Source: an uncultured Bacteroidia bacterium
Lineage (GTDB): Bacteria; Bacteroidota; Bacteroidia; Bacteroidales; UBA932
DNA length: 64,000 nucleotides
Reading direction: 5' to 3'
NCBI GenBank assembly: GCA_902785785.1
Contig: CADAAA010000004.1
Coordinates: 62,001 to 126,000, forward strand
In this document: piece by piece, positions 35,356-42,865 of the stretch
Layout: every line of letters begins with the position of its first letter
Position numbering within the stretch: position 1 is the first letter of the stretch
Program-made: the position numbers and the translations under genes
The notes under the pieces: model-generated
Databases searched by the model: none
The model's input: the letters and a program-made list of their open reading frames with translations, nothing else
Told to the model about the DNA's origin: nothing

Positions 35356-37299
35356 ATGTTAGCTGTCATCCTATCCCTTATCCTTTCCGCGGCACAGATA
35401 ACCGACGGAGACATCTGGAATCTTCCCCCTCTCAAGCCAGAAACCGGTCTTTACACAGAGAGTTGGGATAGCCTGAGCCGGCATTACAATGTGCCGGAGT
35501 GGTGGCGTGAGGCGAAGTTCGGCGCATGGTCCCACTGGGACCCCCAGTCTGCCGCAGAGGACGGGGATTGGTATGCGCGCGGCATGTATATGCCACGCAG
35601 TCCGCAGTACCGTTATCATCTGGAGCATTACGGGCATCCGTCCGAGTATGGCTACAAGGATCTGTGTAACGACTGGGTGATAGACCTTTGGGACCCCGAC
35701 GACCTGATGCAGTTGTACAAACGCATGGGCGCCAGGTATTTCCTTGCTATGGGCAACCATCATGACAATTTCGACTGTTGGGACTCAGCTTACCAGCCCT
35801 GGAACTCCGTCAACGTCGGTCCGAAGACTGACATCGTCGGCATCTGGAAACAGACCGCGGACAAGTACGGAATGCCGTTCGGCATAGGCTTCCATGCCAC
35901 GCCGGCCCGTACCTGGGGCCAGTTCATGCCGGTGCGGTACTCCAGCGACCGCACCGGCCCGTACGCCGGCGTGCCTTACGACGCCCTGCAGACCAAGGAG
36001 GACGGAGTCGGCAAATGGTGGGAGGGGATGGATCCCGTAGACCTCTATGGTCCCGAGCACCACGACGGTAGGAACTCCCTTGAGACTCCCTTCGCCGACC
36101 AGTTTATGTGGAGGGTTGATGATGCTATCCGGAAGTACCAGCCGGACATGATCTATTTCGACGAGCATGCCGGAGACTCCCAGATAGATATGGGAATCAA
36201 CATGGGACTCGGAAGGCTCACTCCGCAGATACTCGTCAATTTCTACAACATCGCCCTTAAGCGTGAAAGCGGGAATCGCCAGGTGGTTGCGACATTCAAG
36301 GGAGTCGGCGGCCGTTATGACAGTTTCCAAAACAGTCCAGAACTGCTGCCGCTGGTGGACCGCAGTCTTGTCAAAAGCACCGAGTTCTTCACAGAAGACC
36401 AGATCATGGCCTTCCCGTTCCAGACGGAAGTAAGCCTTCAGGAGTGGCATTACATGGCCGGGGCACCTTATCGTCCTGCCTCGGAGATCATTACCCGCCT
36501 TATGCAGAACGTCTCGCGCAACGGGTCTCTGCTGTTGAACATCACTCAGCGCGGGAGGGGAAATATAGATGATGAGGCGAGACAGATCTGCGAGGATATC
36601 GGCAAATGGCTGGAAGTCAACGGAGAGGCTGTCTATGGATCACGTCCCTTCGACGTGTGGGGCAATGAACAGGTCATATATACCAGGAATGGTGGGAATA
36701 TCTACGTCGTGCTTCCAGAATGGGACGGACGTGAGATTCTGCTTGAGGCCCTGGGCTCGGACGCACCCTCGGTCGGACGTATCAGGAAAGTAAAGGTCTT
36801 GGGCGACAGTAAGGTCAGGGTCAAATATACGCAAACTGACGGAGGTCTGAAGATCAGTGCAGCAAGGAGCCTGAAGCCTATCTCGGAAATAAAGGATGAG
36901 GCCTTGGCTACAGGCTTCAAAATTCTGAGAATCGTCCATGACAAAGCTTGGTTCAACGACGATGATCCAGGGGTCAGGACTCTGGGCTGGGACCGCAAGT
37001 GTAACCTTGGGAGCGGCGACTTCAACAACGACCTCTACCTGACCGATCATCCAGGCGATGTGTGGAGCGCGCAGTTCGATGGCAGGTCAGTCAGGCTGGT
37101 CGCCCCGACTGGACCGGAGTACGGCCGTATGAGGGTATGCATCGACGGAAAGGACTGTGGCGAGATCGACCTGGGTTCTTCCCCGCCTGGCAAGCAGCAG
37201 ATAGTATTCAGATCCCGCCGCCTCAGGAGGGGAGGTCATTTGATAGAAATAACGTCGGTCGACGGCGTCGCGACCATTGACGCATTGATAATTAAGTAA
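35356..37299 (+). CDS. Glycoside hydrolase family 29 alpha-L-fucosidase
   Basis: 647 residues, longer than the typical 450-500. Signal-like N-terminus (1-14). The barrel begins EWWREAKFGAWSHWDPQS, a variant of the usual FGIFIHWG, then GARYFLAMGNHHDNFDCWDS and PDMIYFDEHAGDS carrying the probable nucleophile. A C-terminal beta-sandwich (about 470-647) ends with a module resembling a carbohydrate-binding domain (RMRVCIDGKDCGEIDLGS). GH29 enzymes release L-fucose from glycans. The next gene encodes a mutarotase that fits fucose use. The divergent barrel motif leaves some doubt about exact substrate. Confidence 0.82.
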   Translation: MLAVILSLILSAAQITDGDIWNLPPLKPETGLYTESWDSLSRHYNVPEWWREAKFGAWSHWDPQSAAEDGDWYARGMYMPRSPQYRYHLEHYGHPSEYGYKDLCNDWVIDLWDPDDLMQLYKRMGARYFLAMGNHHDNFDCWDSAYQPWNSVNVGPKTDIVGIWKQTADKYGMPFGIGFHATPARTWGQFMPVRYSSDRTGPYAGVPYDALQTKEDGVGKWWEGMDPVDLYGPEHHDGRNSLETPFADQFMWRVDDAIRKYQPDMIYFDEHAGDSQIDMGINMGLGRLTPQILVNFYNIALKRESGNRQVVATFKGVGGRYDSFQNSPELLPLVDRSLVKSTEFFTEDQIMAFPFQTEVSLQEWHYMAGAPYRPASEIITRLMQNVSRNGSLLLNITQRGRGNIDDEARQICEDIGKWLEVNGEAVYGSRPFDVWGNEQVIYTRNGGNIYVVLPEWDGREILLEALGSDAPSVGRIRKVKVLGDSKVRVKYTQTDGGLKISAARSLKPISEIKDEALATGFKILRIVHDKAWFNDDDPGVRTLGWDRKCNLGSGDFNNDLYLTDHPGDVWSAQFDGRSVRLVAPTGPEYGRMRVCIDGKDCGEIDLGSSPPGKQQIVFRSRRLRRGGHLIEITSVDGVATIDALIIK

Positions 37300-37309
37300 A
37301 TAACAAGCC

Positions 37310-37711
37310 ATGATTGACAATCGCCCAACAATGAAAACCGGTTATCCTATGACTGACTACCATCAGCCAACCAAGAGGTACTGCCAAACACTGGAGCTCG
37401 TCGATGACAAAGACAGCATCGAGAAGTACAAGAGCCTTCATTCAGCGCAAAACCATTGGAAGGAAATCCGCGACGGCATCAGAGCAGTCGGAATACTCGA
37501 AATGGAGATATACATCTTAGGGACGCACCTGTTCATGATAGTCGAGGTACCTGTCGATTTCGACTGGGATGAGGCTATGGAAAAACTCGCATCCCTTCCC
37601 CGCCAGAAGGAATGGGAGAATACGGTCGAAGTCTTCCAGGCCTGCCGGCCGGGATCGACTTCTTCCCAAAAGTGGCAAATGATGGAGAGGATATTCTATC
37701 TGTACGAATAG
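37310..37711 (+). CDS. RhaM/FucM-type L-rhamnose or L-fucose mutarotase
   Basis: 133 residues from the first ATG; later in-frame ATGs at 37331 and 37352 are also possible, and the conserved part starts at KRYCQTLELVDD. Family signatures: EKYKSLHSAQNHWKEIRDGIRAVG in pieces, MEIYILGTHLFMIVEV, and QKWQMMERIFYL at the end. These small dimeric enzymes interconvert the alpha and beta anomers of deoxysugars. Lying 10 bases after the fucosidase, it probably acts on released fucose. Confidence 0.82.
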   Translation: MIDNRPTMKTGYPMTDYHQPTKRYCQTLELVDDKDSIEKYKSLHSAQNHWKEIRDGIRAVGILEMEIYILGTHLFMIVEVPVDFDWDEAMEKLASLPRQKEWENTVEVFQACRPGSTSSQKWQMMERIFYLYE

Positions 37712-37763
37712 AATACCCTCCCTTATCAGTTTTGGAGTGAATGGAACACTCCGGAATAAACGG

Positions 37764-38276
37764 TTAATTGGTAGTCTCCCTCGGCTTTTCGCTCTTGGGG
37801 GCGCGGTGGAAATAGTAGGTTGAACGCTGGCTGGCGCCGTATCCTCCTATGCCGATGGACGCCTCGGGCTGCTGAAGGATCATCGTGTCACCCTGGAGTA
37901 TGACATCATAGATGCCGAGGAGTACTATGGCCTTGCCGTCATCACCCTTGTCGAGTCCCTCCTTGAATACTATCCTTTTGGTTGCCTCGTCATACGTGAA
38001 CGTCTCCGAGTCCGGCCATTCAAGGTTGAACCACAGGGTCGCGATGTGTGAGGGGTCGAGATTAAGGCGGCAATACTCGGAACTGAAGTCCGTGGTGTTC
38101 GTGGTCTTGGTGGTATTGCCGTTTATGGTCAGGGATGCCTCTGTATCGAGCTTGTCGACAATCCAAAAGCCGTAGGGAGTGCCGCTGAAATCCTTGTCAG
38201 GGTCCAATGTCTCGCACGAACTGAATGCCAGTACTGCGCAGACGGCGATCAAAATGGTGCTGAAAAACCTTTTCAT
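37764..38276 (-). CDS. Lipocalin-like lipoprotein of unknown function
   Basis: 170 residues. Lipoprotein signal ending AFSSC (Cys21). The mature part starts YGFWIVDKLDTEASLTING and contains a run of beta strands (RLNLDPSHIATLWFNLEW, FTYDEATKRIVFKEG, VILQGDTMILQQP) like the lipocalin-type lipoproteins of Bacteroides. There is no conserved catalytic motif. A hairpin GGAGTG/CACTCC (37734-37752) lies before its end without a U-run. Confidence 0.6.
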   Translation of the reverse strand: MKRFFSTILIAVCAVLAFSSCETLDPDKDFSGTPYGFWIVDKLDTEASLTINGNTTKTTNTTDFSSEYCRLNLDPSHIATLWFNLEWPDSETFTYDEATKRIVFKEGLDKGDDGKAIVLLGIYDVILQGDTMILQQPEASIGIGGYGASQRSTYYFHRAPKSEKPRETTN

Positions 38277-38359
38277 CTCACACTTGTTTTAAGAGTTATT
38301 GCTTTTTGCCACAAAAAGCGTGCTAAATGTGTCTTATATGAAATGCCGCGCTTTTTGTC

Positions 38360-38367
38360 TATATTTG
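38360..38367 (+). promoter_or_regulatory. -7 box TATATTTG before the TSCPD gene
   Basis: An exact match, 17 bases before the ATG chosen at 38385. Confidence 0.5.
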
Positions 38368-38384
38368 TAGGAATGTTATTTCAG

Positions 38385-38678
38385 ATGGATATGTTTGACG
38401 TAAGAAAGATATTTGACAGGACTGAAGGGGATGTGCGCCGGACTGCGTTCGAGACCTGCGGACAGGTCTGTTCCAGGCAGATAGACATCGAGACGGACGG
38501 CGAAGTGATAAGGCAGGTCCGATATACCGGCGGCTGCAACGGCAACACGCAGGGCGTGGCAGCGCTCGTCGCCGGGATGAAGATAGATGAGGCCATTGCC
38601 AGGCTTGAGGGAATAGATTGCAATGGCCGGGGGACCAGCTGTCCCGATCAGCTCGCACGCGCCCTGAAGCAGTTGTAG
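38385..38678 (+). CDS. TSCPD-domain protein (TIGR03905 family)
   Basis: 97 residues. The TSCPD signature is complete: VRYTGGCNGNTQGVAAL and CNGRGTSCPDQLARAL, with conserved cysteines at about residues 51, 79 and 86. The domain also occurs at the end of some ribonucleotide reductases. The free-standing form is of unknown function. ATGs at 38373 and 38391 are alternative starts; 38373 would coincide with the transcript start predicted from the -7 box. The next gene begins three bases after its stop. Confidence 0.85.
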   Translation: MDMFDVRKIFDRTEGDVRRTAFETCGQVCSRQIDIETDGEVIRQVRYTGGCNGNTQGVAALVAGMKIDEAIARLEGIDCNGRGTSCPDQLARALKQL

Positions 38679-38680
38679 CC

Positions 38681-39211
38681 ATGTTCAAGGTCAGTGAGAT
38701 CATGACTGTCCCTCCGGCGGAGTATTCGTCGGAGTTGCAGCGCCGTGTTTATGAGACCTTTGATTCGCTGGGGATCCCCTTCGAGCGCGTGGATACGGAT
38801 CCAGGACTCACGATGGAGGATTGCCGGCATATCGATGCAAGGATCGGATGCCGTATAGTGAAGACCATCTTCCTGTGCAACCGCCAGCAGACGGAGTTCT
38901 ACCTTTATGTCACGACGGATGACAGACCTTTCGTCACGCGGGAGTTCTGCGGGATGCTGGGGATTCCCCGGGTATCATTCGCCCCGGCGGATAAGTTGTG
39001 GGAGCTGACAGGCGTTCTGGCTGGAGCCACTACCATACTGAGTGCGGTCCTTCCTCAGTCAGCCGGCGTCCATCTTGTGATGGACCGCAAGGTTGCTGAA
39101 AACGAGTGGTTTGCGTGTACGGATGGCACCGCGACCTGCTTTGTCAAGATCCGGATGCGTGACCTTCTGGACAAGTATCTTGCCGGCCGCGAGGTCCGTA
39201 TCATAGATTGA
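38681..39211 (+). CDS. YbaK/ProX-type aminoacyl-tRNA deacylase
   Basis: 176 residues, cytoplasmic. YbaK domain proteins hydrolyse mischarged tRNA in trans, e.g. Ala-tRNA(Pro) or Cys-tRNA(Pro). Seen: IPFERVDTDPGLTMEDC, GCRIVKTIFLCNRQQTEFYLYVT in pieces with the conserved Lys, FAPADKLWELTGVLAGATT and VHLVMDRKV. The pattern is closest to the ProX (PrdX-like) group. It starts three bases after the TSCPD gene. Confidence 0.88.
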   Translation: MFKVSEIMTVPPAEYSSELQRRVYETFDSLGIPFERVDTDPGLTMEDCRHIDARIGCRIVKTIFLCNRQQTEFYLYVTTDDRPFVTREFCGMLGIPRVSFAPADKLWELTGVLAGATTILSAVLPQSAGVHLVMDRKVAENEWFACTDGTATCFVKIRMRDLLDKYLAGREVRIID

Positions 39212-39216
39212 TAACG

Positions 39217-39585
39217 TCAGCGGATCTCTTTCCCGAATGGGAATATGCCTGCGAGAGCCAGACTGAAGTGTTTGAGCCCGAAGGGGATACCGATGATCGT
39301 GATGCAGAAGATGAGACCGCAGACGAGGTGGATTATGGCGACCTGCCACCAGCCTAGCACGATCCAAAGGAGGTTCATGACGGTGGACAGGCAGCCGGGT
39401 TCGCCAGGGCCGTTGACGAGTTCGCGCCCGAAGGGCCAGAAGGCGTAGCCGCCCAGCTTGATGAGCTGGACACCGAATGGAATGCCGATGATGGTGATGC
39501 ACATCAGCAGACCCACGGCGATGTAGATGATGGCGACCAGCAGGCCGCCGAGGACGAGCCAGGCGAGGTTTCCCAGGAACTTCAT
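39217..39585 (-). CDS. YccF-domain inner-membrane protein
   Basis: 122 residues from the ATG at 39583-39585; an upstream in-frame ATG adds 12 residues with no family support. The YccF domain appears twice: LVLGGLLVAIIYIAVGLLMCITIIGIPFG in parts, and again WIVLGWWQVAIIHLVCGLIFCITIIGIPFG in parts, each followed by KLGGYAFWPFG or SLALAGIFPFG. The function is unknown. It is convergent with the deacylase gene (5 bases between stops). Confidence 0.88.
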   Translation of the reverse strand: MKFLGNLAWLVLGGLLVAIIYIAVGLLMCITIIGIPFGVQLIKLGGYAFWPFGRELVNGPGEPGCLSTVMNLLWIVLGWWQVAIIHLVCGLIFCITIIGIPFGLKHFSLALAGIFPFGKEIR

Positions 39586-39601
39586 AAGTGTGGAATTTGA
39601 A

Positions 39602-39609
39602 CAAAAATA
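39602..39609 (-). promoter_or_regulatory. Putative -7 box for the YccF gene (TATTTTTG on the minus strand)
   Basis: CAAAAATA on the plus strand, 16 bases before the start. Confidence 0.35.
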
Positions 39610-39623
39610 ACAATAATACATGA

Positions 39624-39651
39624 AGAGAAAGCATTTGTTTCTCTTTTTTTT
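39624..39651 (+). terminator. Terminator-like hairpin upstream of the small ORF
   Basis: AGAGAAA / TTTCTCT stem with 7-base loop and a long T-run on the plus strand. The nearest plus-strand gene upstream is the deacylase, with the antisense yccF gene between, so it may end read-through from there. Confidence 0.6.
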
Positions 39652-39738
39652 GTATATTTAATCGTTCGTTGGGCATTATTATCCAAGCAGTTCGTTCACC
39701 ATCGATTATCTTTTTGTCTAATTTCTAATATCACCGTT

Positions 39739-39873
39739 ATGTTTGCTGTTGAACAGAAAGAGCTCTATTCCGCTCCCGAGGTGACGCTGGTCAGACTGGC
39801 GCCATCCAAGCCTTTGGCAGTTTCAGATCCTATGGAAACCCTTCAGGAGGGTGAAGAATGGGATTGGTCATAA
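39739..39873 (+). CDS. 44-residue small protein before the LRR lipoprotein
   Basis: MFAVEQKELYSAPEVTLVRL, then an Ala/Pro/Ser stretch, and an acidic end EEWDWS with TAA stop. The YxAPEV-xx-V/L opening recurs in tiny genes that precede fimbrillin-like and surface lipoprotein genes in gut Bacteroidetes. No signal peptide. Function unknown. It lies 19 bases before the lipoprotein gene, so co-transcription is likely. Confidence 0.65.
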   Translation: MFAVEQKELYSAPEVTLVRLAPSKPLAVSDPMETLQEGEEWDWS

Positions 39874-39892
39874 CCCTTTAACCGGATAGTAT

Positions 39893-41782
39893 ATGAAAAA
39901 GACACTTTTCTTCTGTATCGCTGCAATGGTGTTTGCAGGGTGCAACCGGGCTGAGATTGACAATGCTATTAGTCTTGGCCTGCCAAAGGTTTGGGCAGGT
40001 GTAGATAATGCTGACACAAAAACCTTCGTCGATGACGGCTTGACATTACATTGGAATGCCGGAGACAAGATCGACGTAGCTTTTGCGAATGAGGATTATC
40101 AGAATGTGTATGGATATACATTCTCCGGAACGGATGGGGCCACGGAAGGAGATTTCACCCCGCCTTCCGGATCATCAGTTGAACCGTCTTTCGGAAAGGA
40201 TCTCGCATATTTCCCTTCGGGTCTCAAGAGGGGCGATTGGTATGAAAGACAGGTTTCTGTCAGAATGTGGGAATCACAGGATTTTACAGAGGGCTCTTTC
40301 GGGCCTGAAGATAATCCTATGCTTGCGGTATCCACCGAGAAGGATGGTAAACTGTTCTTTCCTTTCAAGAATGTTTGCGGATACCTTGTACTTCGTTTAT
40401 ATGGCAAAGTTGAGGTCTCCGAGGTCCTTTTGGAAGGCAATAACGGGGAGACACTTGCCGGTGATTGCTATATCTACATGGACATGGAGAAGAATGTTCC
40501 CAGTATGAGTTGGAGTTGGTCCACCGGAGCTTTCCTGGAGAAATGGATTGTTGTCTCCAAGAAGGGTGGCTTGATAGAGCTTGGCAAGACACCTGAAAAT
40601 GCGACCGAAATATGGTTCGTCGTCCCGCCGACTGATTTCAAAAAGGGATTCACGATAACTGTCCGTGGCCCCGAAGAGAATCAAGAGATGACGATATCCA
40701 GTCCCCGCGAGCGTAAGATTACCAGAAATGTTGTAAACAGGATGGCCCCCGTCGAGGTCGTGTATGACGAGGATTTTGATGATGTCAAGTTCCGTACTTA
40801 CTGTATGGAAAACTTTGATAAGGATAAGGACGGTGAGCTGTCTGAATCGGAGGCTCTTGCTGTCACCAAGATCGACTGTCGCGGCCTTGGCATCAATTCC
40901 CTTAAGGGGATCGGCAGATTCAAGAATCTCGAGGTTTTGAGATGTGGCACCGGATACGATAATGAGTCCAGAACCACTCTTTATAACAATATCGTCGGAA
41001 GTTTGGACCTCAGTGTTTTCACTAATCTGAGAGTCGCTGATTGCTCAAAAAACAGCATTACTTCGTTGACGGTAGGTAATCTCAAGAATCTGGATTCATT
41101 GGTTTGTAACTCCAATCAGATCGCGTCGCTTGATGTTTCCGGTCTGGAGAACATGACCATGCTGGACTGCTCATCGAATAAACTGACTGCATTGGACGTC
41201 ACAATGTTGGAAGGGCTGAAGAACTTATCTGTGAGTAATAATGACTTGAGGACTTTTGATTATTCGCACAATACATCCCTAATCTCACTTTACATGGGGA
41301 ATTGTGGTTTAACCAGTGTTGATGTCAGTATGCTGCCCGCTCTTAAGTTTTTGGGCGTATCCGGTAATACTCTGGGAGATTTGGATGTCAGCAACAATCA
41401 TGAACTGGAAGATCTTACTTGTGAGGACTGTGGCCTGTCCTCGCTGGATTTAAGCCAATTGACCAAATTGAACAGTTTTGTTTGCTCATATAATTCCATT
41501 AGCGTTCTGGATGTCAGACAATGCTCTTCGTTGCAGTTCATTTTTGCGAGTAATAACCAACTCCAATCCATTATCATTGGCGAGAAAAATACCGGTTTGT
41601 GGTATGTTAACGTAACTAACAACGATTTGTCGGGCGAATTCGACCTTTCCTATTCAAAGGATGCCAAGATGTTCATGCTGAATTTGAGAGACAACGCTAT
41701 TACTAAGCTTTGGCTTCCTGAAGGGTTTGGCGGGTATTTACACTGTGATATTAAGGATTCGATAGAGATTGGATACAAATAG
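39893..41782 (+). CDS. Surface leucine-rich-repeat lipoprotein with fimbrillin-like N-terminus
   Basis: 629 residues. Lipoprotein signal with VFAGC (Cys17). Residues about 35-280 look like the fimbrillin/Mfa2-type module (TKTFVDDGLTLHWNAGDKIDV). Then comes one EF-hand-like loop, DKDKDGELSESEA, and about nine leucine-rich repeats of 21 residues (e.g. LDVSGLENMTMLDCSSNKLTA). Such BspA-like proteins are surface adhesins or glycan-binding proteins. The gene is clearly richer in A/T than its neighbours. A good terminator follows at 41808. Confidence 0.85.
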   Translation: MKKTLFFCIAAMVFAGCNRAEIDNAISLGLPKVWAGVDNADTKTFVDDGLTLHWNAGDKIDVAFANEDYQNVYGYTFSGTDGATEGDFTPPSGSSVEPSFGKDLAYFPSGLKRGDWYERQVSVRMWESQDFTEGSFGPEDNPMLAVSTEKDGKLFFPFKNVCGYLVLRLYGKVEVSEVLLEGNNGETLAGDCYIYMDMEKNVPSMSWSWSTGAFLEKWIVVSKKGGLIELGKTPENATEIWFVVPPTDFKKGFTITVRGPEENQEMTISSPRERKITRNVVNRMAPVEVVYDEDFDDVKFRTYCMENFDKDKDGELSESEALAVTKIDCRGLGINSLKGIGRFKNLEVLRCGTGYDNESRTTLYNNIVGSLDLSVFTNLRVADCSKNSITSLTVGNLKNLDSLVCNSNQIASLDVSGLENMTMLDCSSNKLTALDVTMLEGLKNLSVSNNDLRTFDYSHNTSLISLYMGNCGLTSVDVSMLPALKFLGVSGNTLGDLDVSNNHELEDLTCEDCGLSSLDLSQLTKLNSFVCSYNSISVLDVRQCSSLQFIFASNNQLQSIIIGEKNTGLWYVNVTNNDLSGEFDLSYSKDAKMFMLNLRDNAITKLWLPEGFGGYLHCDIKDSIEIGYK

Positions 41783-41807
41783 CCTGATTCGGTTTCCTTA
41801 ATGTTTT

Positions 41808-41843
41808 TGCAGCCGTCCATTATGGGCGGCTGCATTTGTTTTG
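41808..41843 (+). terminator. Terminator of the LRR lipoprotein gene
   Basis: TGCAGCCGTCC / GGGCGGCTGCA hairpin with one mismatch near the loop, followed by TTTGTTTTG. Confidence 0.75.
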
Positions 41844-41935
41844 TAATGTGACTATGTCAAAATGTCGCTGGATTTCGCTATCTTTATCCGGTATAGCCGC
41901 ATTGGGAATTGTTTGATAGTATAAAGCATTATTAC

Positions 41936-42823
41936 ATGAGATTGAGAATCAGTATTCTTCTATGCGCACTTGTTGCCGTTCTGGCGGCATCGTGCGTGGA
42001 TGTGGAGCAGCCGATGGCTACGAAGGAGTATCATTGGGCGGACTCGACGGCACACGCCTACATGACTATGGACGCAGAGTTGCCCTCGGGGACCGACAAG
42101 GCTTCGGCGCGCGTGCGCCAGGAACTGGAGAGCGTGGTTGACGATATCCTGAGCCACGTCACTTCCTATGAGAACGAGCGCTTCTTCGATCCGTTTGACG
42201 GCGACAGTGATGACATTGAGGGCATGCTGGGTTATTACAGGGAAAACGCATTCGCCTTGATCGGCAGGCAGTCACAGGAGGACGCCGACGAGCGGGCGAA
42301 ATACATCCTCGAAGACGAGGACTTCTCGGATGAGGAGAAGGCCGAGATGCTCCGGGATTTTCCGAGATGGGGCTACGAGTTCGGCCTGAAGAAGATCGAT
42401 GATACCGACCGTTACGTGGTGTTCCAGTCAATGGATTACATCTACATGGGCGGCGCGCACGGCGGCGTAACTGGGCGCGGCTGCCTGACCTTCTCGAAGG
42501 CGGACGGCGCGCCTGTCGACGACTTCGTCGACGCGTCGCGCGCCTCGGAGATGCAGCCGCTGCTGATAGCCGGCTTGCTCCGGTATTACTCCGAAGGCGG
42601 GTACGATACGACCTGGGACGAGCTGAAGGAGAGCCTCTTCATCGAGGACGGTTTCGTGCCGCTCCCGAGCTGGCCACTGTATCCTTCTGAGGACGGGTTG
42701 AACTTCATCTACCAGCAGTATGAGATAGCCAGTTATGCGGAAGGTATGCCTTCGTTCACCGTTCCCTATGCCGACATCGAACCCTTCATGACGCCTGAAG
42801 CGAAGGCTCTGCTTGGTATTTGA
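41936..42823 (+). CDS. DUF3298 (RsiV-like) lipoprotein
   Basis: 295 residues. The lipobox is LAASC (Cys20). The N-terminal half contains DUF4163/PdaC-like features and the C-terminal half the DUF3298 motif MGGAHGGVTGRGCLTF, with PLPSWPLYPSEDGLNFIYQQYEIASYAEG in parts. In Bacillus RsiV a similar domain binds lysozyme, whereas in Bacteroidetes lipoproteins the role is not known. The in-frame extension upstream of 41936 lacks support. It has a strongly acidic middle region (EDADERAKYILEDED). Confidence 0.8.
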   Translation: MRLRISILLCALVAVLAASCVDVEQPMATKEYHWADSTAHAYMTMDAELPSGTDKASARVRQELESVVDDILSHVTSYENERFFDPFDGDSDDIEGMLGYYRENAFALIGRQSQEDADERAKYILEDEDFSDEEKAEMLRDFPRWGYEFGLKKIDDTDRYVVFQSMDYIYMGGAHGGVTGRGCLTFSKADGAPVDDFVDASRASEMQPLLIAGLLRYYSEGGYDTTWDELKESLFIEDGFVPLPSWPLYPSEDGLNFIYQQYEIASYAEGMPSFTVPYADIEPFMTPEAKALLGI

Positions 42824-42865
42824 CGGATTTTTTACTAATACTTTATATAAACTTACTTAACTACC

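Noticed and set aside
38301-38357. Three copies of GCTTTTTG, one inverted, between the lipocalin-like and TSCPD genes
   Set aside because: The motif is short and low in complexity, and it has no U-run that would make it a terminator.
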